DNA of 64,000 nucleotides from Gliomastix tumulicola (taxonomy: Eukaryota; Ascomycota; Sordariomycetes; Hypocreales; Bionectriaceae), in the NCBI GenBank assembly GCA_001599755.1, contig BCHX01000005.1, positions 2,662,409 through 2,726,408 on the forward strand, in the 5' to 3' direction. Each line of letters starts with the position of its first letter. The stretch's first letter is position 1. The position numbers and the translations under genes were made by a program. Under the pieces are notes generated by a model. It searched no databases and was not told the DNA's origin. It saw only the letters and a program-made list of their open reading frames with translations. Below are positions 58,262 to 64,000 of the stretch, in pieces.

Positions 58262-59335
58262 TCACGGCTTTGGTCCCTTTCCCTGGGGCTTGTCCTTGTT
58301 GAGTATCTTGACAGCGTCTTTACTGTACACGTAGCTCGCGCCGCTCCAGACGGTAGTGGCTGCTACGACGTATCTGTAGTAACTCGTTCAGCACAGGCAC
58401 CTTTCCCATCAGGCAAGACTGATTTCCGGGGTAGAATCGTCTCAGGGGAACTTACTGCATGACGCTGAGCGCAGGGGTCAGATCGGCAGCAATGACAGGC
58501 GCCGCCGTCGTCAGCCCAATCAGGCCAACCTGCAAGAAGGTGTTGTACTTGCTGATAGTCGTAGGGTGCACCTCGGCCGACGGCAGCGAGAAGTCCCAGT
58601 ACCGGGAGAAGGTCTTCGGGGGCGGGAGGGAGATCCAGCGGTAGTATATCGCTGCGATGGCGAGCCCGACATCTCGCCCGAGTATGATGGTCGCCAGCCA
58701 GACTACACCGTCCCCATTAGCACCATAGTCTCGACCCAATTCCGTGACCGAGCTTCGAACGTACTTGGAAGGGCCCCCTTCACGGCCAGACACACCGTCA
58801 GGATCGTCATGAGCATCTTGTCCGCCATGGGATCGATGACCGTCCCGACCACCGTCTGGCGATTCCACCTCCGCGCGATCCAGCCGTCGACGAGATCCGT
58901 GATGCCCGCATACGCAAAGAGGCCCGTCGCCCAGGCGTGCTGGTCGTGCAGCACCAGGTATCCGATGACGGGGGCAGCGACGAGCCGCGTCATGGTGAGG
59001 GCGTTGGGGATCGTGTAGATGTCCTCGTGGATGACATCCTCCGTGTTCGCTGGGGATTTCGGCGACGGTGTGGAGGGCAACGACGGCTTCGCGGGAGCAG
59101 ATTGCGTACTTTTCGTCGGGGGTTCACTTGAGTGTCCGTCAGCGTGTGTGTGCCTTTGCAGTTATTGTCCTCGTGAAGCTTTGATCTACCTCTTGCCCTG
59201 TGTGCTCTGCTGCCCACCGTTGAGGCGCAACGAGGAAGTCGTGAAGACGCATCGTGGTGTTCTCGTAGCCGCGAGCCTCTGCAAACTGGCCGTCGCAGGC
59301 GGGAGGCGACGGATCAGCCTGGCGGAGAGCAGCAT
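58262..59335 (-). CDS. CRD1: Cardiolipin synthase Crd1
   Basis: Four exons (59335-59190, 59126-58765, 58702-58456, 58373-58262) give 288 residues. The N-terminus (M-L-L-S-A-R-L-I-R-R-L) is a mitochondrial presequence. The CDP-alcohol phosphotransferase motif is perfect: D-G-W-I-A-R then G three residues before D-P-M-A-D, that is D-G-x2-A-R-x8-G-x3-D-x3-D, followed by further membrane helices. It joins CDP-diacylglycerol and phosphatidylglycerol in the inner mitochondrial membrane. The stop lies about 260 bp from the MTO1 stop, convergent. Confidence 0.93.
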
Positions 59336-60035
59336 GTCGCCTTCTGGAGCTCAATGTCGGCTCAATTCGTCTGTTTCATGGGATGCGGCTCGATGTCGCG
59401 TGATGGCGTGCTGACTGTACAGCCGAATGGGCTGAGGCAACGCTATTGACGGGACAATTGGCTACCCTCGGCTCGAGAGAGCAATGGCGCCTTGGTATCG
59501 CTTTTGATGCGCCTTCGTTCGTCGCGAGAAGGAAGTGGTTTCTCCGAGGTTGGGGTTTGTAGGTGAGAATCTGACGATAGTCGGGGATAACTTCAAGATC
59601 CACGCGCTGCGCACACGCTTGATTCGTGATATGACATTACCTATGAACATACCCTTAGCCCTCACAAGACAAGCACCTAGAAGAGGCAGGCATATTTCTA
59701 CACACACCACATACATATAGAGCGCCATACGTGTATTTTTCTTGCCAATTAATTTCACTTTGAAGCATGGGCAAGTACAAACGGAACGAACATCAAGAAG
59801 CTATAGGGTAGGCACCCAACACCCTCCCATCACCAAGCTCTCCATCCAAATATCCAAGCTACAACGGCGCACACCGAGACTCGCACCACCAGGCCTTAAC
59901 CTCAGCTCAGGACAGCGACCGTTCACGTCTCGAACCTCGTTATCTGCAGATTCACTTCCCTACATATAGTCCGAACTTTCGCCGCACCTTACTGTTGTGA
60001 ACCAGAGCCGCGACCCGGCACCCTCTCCGACGACC
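59336..60035. other. Divergent intergenic region CRD1/TRS33
   Basis: About 700 bp with both promoters. A plus-strand open frame at 59742-59969 has no family features. No gene seen. Confidence 0.45.
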
Positions 60036-60921
60036 ATGTCGTCCCTCGACCCCGTCCTCCCGCCCTACAACTCCTCCGACCCAGGCGCCTCCTTCATCAG
60101 CACCTCCGCCCTCGACTTCCTCCTCATAGAGCTCGTCCCGCTCGCCTACCGCATCACCTCAGAGAACCCGCAGCCGTCAGCCGCAGGCGGCCCGCTCTCG
60201 TCCCCCACGCCCAACGACGGCGTGTCCACGACGAACAACACGACAGCGGCGAACGGCGCGGTGGCGACGCTGAGCAAGGGCATCGATGACGAGGAGGCAC
60301 TTGATGCCGTGAAACACCGGCTGGATACTGCTGGGTACCGGGTTGGGCAGGGTCTCGTGGAAAGGTACGGCGACCCGGTGGGCAGCTAGCTCCCCTTGTC
60401 GGAGCGGTGCCTTCTTGCGAGAGTGACTATGGATAGGGGCTGATTTCGACGGCATCCTAGATTCTCAAGAGACCGCCCGCGCTTCAACGACACGCTCGAC
60501 GTTATCAAGTTCCTCTGCAAAGACCTGTGGTCTCTCGTCTTCGGCAAGAACATCGACAACTTGAAGACAAACCACCGCGTTCGTACCTCTAGGCCGAAGA
60601 AGACCAAAGAATACAACTCTTACAATGCCATCTGCAGGGCGTCTACGTTCTCACCGACAACAGCTTCCGACCATTCTCACGCATGAGCACAGTAGCGGGC
60701 GGGCAAGCCGTTGTTCGCGCTCAACCCGTAGGTCTTCCCCAAGGGCCTTAAGCACGGAAGCACATCAATTAGCTAATCCTTCCACCTAGTTTCTCTGGTT
60801 TCCCTGCGGCATCGTCAGGGGGGCATTGGCAGCACTCGGCATCGATGCAACGGTAAACGCGGAGACAAATGAACTCCCTGGTGCAATATTCCAGATCAAA
60901 ACTATGAATGCCAAGTCGTAA
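60036..60921 (+). CDS. TRS33: TRAPP complex subunit Trs33/TRAPPC6
   Basis: Four exons (60036-60364, 60461-60578, 60638-60727, 60790-60921) give 222 residues. The Bet3-like fold is shown by S-A-L-D-F-L-L-I-E-L-V-P, L-D-T-A-G-Y-R-V-G-Q-G-L-V-E-R, D-V-I-K-F-L-C-K-D-L-W, G-V-Y-V-L-T-D-N and the C-terminal F-L-W-F-P-C-G-I-V-R-G-A-L. An Ala/Thr/Asn-rich insert of about 35 residues interrupts the first helical part, as in other filamentous fungi. It is a core TRAPP subunit for ER-Golgi tethering. The second donor (GTTCGT) is non-consensus. Confidence 0.9.
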
Positions 60922-61339
60922 CGTCATTGAGACTCAAAACGGGTGCTCTCATCCAAGGCACATCTGAACTCGCCATCGCCCACGCGCCACAGCACTCCCA
61001 GGTAACCTGGAAGGAAAAAAAAGAACTATCCTTTCCTTGAGTTCAGGGGAAACTCTTTAATGAGCCTCCTGGCCGGGATAACGCGGTAGCGCCCGCCGTG
61101 TGTCCATGGTACGCGCGGCAGGGTAACGCTCCAATTGTGACCCAGGGTGGCCATCCAGAGGGGATACTAGGCAAGACGTTGGAGGGGAAGGGACGAACGG
61201 GATTACAGCCTGTGGAAAAGAAGAACAAGCATCAGTAACACGCCTCCTCGCTCATTTATTACGACGACTAGCCTTAGAGCTATTGTTCGCTTGGAATGTC
61301 TCCCCCGATACCTCCGCGACTCGAGTAAGGAAAGGGTGT
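60922..61339. other. Convergent intergenic region TRS33/MDH
   Basis: About 420 bp between convergent genes. No gene seen. Confidence 0.45.
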
Positions 61340-62744
61340 TTACTTTTGGGGAGGGTTGTGGGCGAAAGTGACGCCCTTGCTGATGTTGCCCTTGAGGCCC
61401 TCGATGGCCTTCTCCAGGAGGCCCTTCTCCTTCTCGGTGATGCCCTCAAGAGGGTCCTGGACCTTCTCGGCGCCGTTGGGCTGGTACATGTTAGTCAGGC
61501 TATTTTCTGTCGCAGGGTGCACGTGGTACTTACGCCAAGCTCAACGGGGACAGAGAAGAAGTCAACGCCAACCTTCTTGGCGATGGCATCGCCTCCAGGG
61601 ACACCAGGGAGGTAGACGTAGCTAGGCTCAACAAGACCCTTCTCGCCCTTGACGGCCCGAAGAACCTTCTCGGCGAAGCTATTCCAGATCTGTCAGTGAT
61701 GTCGATCAGCGTATGGATTTGAGAAGTCACATACCGGAAACCGGCGTAAGCCATGGAGAGAGTGGCGGAACCAGCACCACCCTTGGCCTGGACGACCTCG
61801 TCACCGCCGAACTGGACACGGTTGACGAGAGCATCGTACTTGTCGTCAGGGATGGTCACGGAGGGAGAGACCTTGCTGAAGAGAGGGACAATGGTCTCGC
61901 CGGAGTGGCCACCGATGACAGGGACGGTGAGCTTCTGGGGCTGAGACTCGCCAGTGATGCCAGCGACGAAGGTCTCGGCACGGACGATGTCGAGGGTGGT
62001 GACACCGAACAGGCGCTGAGGGTTGAAAACGTTCTTGGCCTTGAGCACCTCGGCGGAGATGGGGACGGTCGAGTTGACGGGGTTGGAGATGACCAGGATG
62101 AAGGCCTTGGGGGCAACCTCGGCGGCGGTCTCGATCAAGCCCTTGACAATGCCAGCATTGATGTTGAAGAGGTCATCACGGGTCATGCCAGGCTTGCCTG
62201 GGGGAATATCAGCATCGCGTCAAAACGAGTATAGCTCGAGGATGGGTTCTCATACGGGGAATGCCAGCGGGGATGACAATGATGTCGGCACCCTTGAAGG
62301 CAGCTTTGGCGCCGTCCTCGGCAGGAAGGTAGCCAGTGACGGCCTGGTATGCACTTCGTTAGTCTCCTCCAAGCACAACGTGACCCCAGACTCCCTTTTG
62401 TCCGTGTCTCTATAGGGGCTACTCACAGCGGGGGAGGAGATGTGAGAGAGATCGGCCGCAACACCGGGAGTGTTGACAACATCGTAGAGGGCGAGCTCAT
62501 CGATGAGGGGGCTCGCCTTGAGGAGAAGGGAGAGAGGCTAGAGACGAGTACAGCTGTTAGATTCGACAAATTGCTTATCAAAGACGTGTTGACAATTTGT
62601 ACTCACCTGGCCAATGCCACCAGAAGCACCAGCAACAACTGTGCACGGTCAAGTCAGCTTGTTGAGCTCGGGCATACGGCGCGCGCAAATAAGCAAAGCA
62701 GCGTGTTGCGGGGTTGGAGGGGTAGACGGACCAGCTTTGACCAT
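61340..62744 (-). CDS. mdh: Malate dehydrogenase, cytosolic type
   Basis: Seven exons (62744-62732, 62638-62607, 62537-62427, 62343-62256, 62197-61735, 61678-61534, 61480-61340) give 330 residues. NAD site: V-V-A-G-A-S-G-G-I-G-Q right at the N-terminus. Catalytic features: the R-K-P-G-M-T-R-D-D-L-F loop, N-P-V-N-S-T and the active-site His in I-G-G-H-S-G-E-T. The start has no presequence, and the sequence V-N-T-P-G-V-A-A-D-L-S-H-I matches the short cytosolic/peroxisomal-type enzyme rather than the mitochondrial one. It interconverts malate and oxaloacetate. The C-terminus does not end in a clear PTS1, so cytosol is the best guess. Exon 1 is 13 nt. Confidence 0.93.
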
Positions 62745-64000
62745 TTTGGCGACTGAAGGGAGGGGTTGTAAGGTAATAGAGAAGATGTGGTTAGGGGGTG
62801 TAAGTGAAGAAAAGGCACAAGAACTCTTGGTGACCTTGGGACGCAACAATTGATGGATGGGGGAAGCCGGAGGAACAGAGTTGCAAGTGGTGGGTTGTCG
62901 AGAGTTCTTGTATCACTAGGACGGGCGGGAGGTTTCAGTCCCAGTGCGAGGATATCTCGTCATCTCGCTGCCGCATTAAAAGAGTGGGACGCCGCGAGAA
63001 TGAGGGGCATTGGCGGGGAGGCAGGAGCTACCCTCGAAATGGGAACAGACGCTCCTGAGAGGCAATTACGACCCTAGCTTTTCCAGGTTAACGCATATGA
63101 AGGCGCTCCTCAGTGCAAGACCCTCAGCGAACCGCCGGGCTGGACGTGTTGGTGACGGCTGGAGGCCCGTCTTCTCCCGAGATCTTGGGCTTCGCGTCTG
63201 CCAATGGAGGCTTTGCTAAATGAGACCCTCTCAGACGAATACCGTGCCGTGGCTGGTACGAGGCTACACTCCGAGACTTGCCGAGTATCACAGGCTGCTC
63301 CTCCAGAGATGTCGTCCATGGACCGAGGCCACTCGGCGCGTGTAACATGCAAGCCGCGGGCTCCTATAGCAGCTGTTTCACAGTGGTCAGTCACCCATAT
63401 CCAATGCCCTACCTAAGTAGGTAGCTCAGAACCTCGTATCTAGACAAAATACGTATGTAGTGAGACCTTGAGGTATGATCTCCCGCCTCGGACCGTGTCA
63501 ATGCCTAGCAACTGGACGAACTCTTACCCCCGTCGCGGAACTTCCGAGGTATGGGTTGCCGAACATTTCAAGGCTGGCACTACTGAGCCATGACGGGCCT
63601 TGATGGATATCGTGGCCGTGACTCTACCCGGCGCTTACCGATCGTGATGATGTTCTTCAAGACATACCGACAGGAAACCGACGCTCCTTCGGAGATAAAA
63701 GACCGATGGAACCAGAAACAGTATAATCCTGTCTCTCGTCTATGTTGCTAGTCGGGAGAAGCACATGCTTCTGGCGGGTTCTAACCTGTCGAGGCCCGGA
63801 TACCTTCCGATGCCGTGGTACCTCCTCCTCCGTTTTACGTACTCCTACTTTTCTCTTTTCCGGTCTCTACTCCTGTTTGGGATACGGATCAAGATGCGTC
63901 ACCCCGACGTGCAGGTACAGCTGCTCTGGCGGCGAATAGATGATGACTCTCACGTGGGACAAGTTGAGAACGCGGTTGATGGTTGGCCGCAACAGCGACC
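62745..64000. other. 1.25-kb right-end region without recognised gene
   Basis: It begins with the MDH promoter. A 7-bp-arm inverted repeat (CTACCTA ag TAGGTAG) lies at 63409-63424. Open frames at 63110-63394 (-) and 63742-63939 (+) have no family features. A gene starting beyond the window cannot be excluded. Confidence 0.5.

Noticed and set aside
63742..63939. Short Cys-rich plus-strand open frame at the right end
   Set aside because: 65 codons, no domain, no codon evidence; probably chance.
1..64000. CRISPR arrays, bacterial operons or plasmid origins
   Set aside because: Spliced eukaryotic genes throughout; no regularly spaced direct repeats were seen.

Overview
The window is nuclear DNA from a filamentous ascomycete (Pezizomycotina), most likely a Sordariomycete. 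The evidence is the many short GT-AG introns, single-copy housekeeping genes with filamentous-fungal architecture (12-exon Mei2-type gene, CENP-A, HapE, AMPP), a HET-domain gene, and strongly AT-converted repeat DNA in which cytosines before A or G have nearly vanished, the footprint of repeat-induced point mutation (RIP). Genus cannot be settled by reading alone.

Left end (1-11,160), accessory region: about 8.3 kb of AT-rich DNA without intact genes. Positions 1 to about 1,975 are a RIP-degraded Ty3/Gypsy chromovirus pol relic (RNase H tail, integrase, chromodomain) still in one frame. It is followed by unidentified degraded repeats and then an extremely AT-rich block. An intact HET-domain (heterokaryon incompatibility) gene (8,534-10,426) sits as a GC-normal island between this DNA and a second extremely AT-rich block (about 10,470-11,160).

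Right part (11,234-62,744), conserved euchromatic core with 24 gene models, most spliced: an SLP1-type SUN-domain ER protein; a Mei2-type RNA-binding protein (-); exocyst SEC15; CCAAT-factor subunit HAP5/HapE (-) divergent with rRNA-processing FCF2; mitoribosomal RSM10/uS10m (-) divergent with mitochondrial TrpRS MSW1; an importin-13/Kap122-like karyopherin (-); aminopeptidase P; a FUN14-like mitochondrial protein (-); centromeric histone CENP-A (-); a derlin; acireductone dioxygenase; an SDR; a GDP-mannose transporter; ALE1 acyltransferase; a Ser-rich two-TM protein (-); RCE1 CAAX protease; ERMES subunit MMM1 (-); VPS45; MTO1; cardiolipin synthase CRD1 (-); TRAPP subunit TRS33; and cytosolic malate dehydrogenase (-). 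The last 1.25 kb shows no gene.

The genes are not a pathway cluster, but two themes recur: mitochondrial translation and membrane biology (RSM10, MSW1, MTO1, CRD1, MMM1, FUN14-like), and secretory or ER membrane functions (SEC15, derlin, GMT, ALE1, RCE1, VPS45, TRS33, SLP1). No tRNA, rRNA or CRISPR was found. Exon boundaries were placed by hand from splice signals plus frame and family continuity. The most unusual part is the left 11 kb: an intact HET gene with an 11-G coding tract and a structured inverted repeat just upstream of its TATA box, surrounded by AT-converted DNA.
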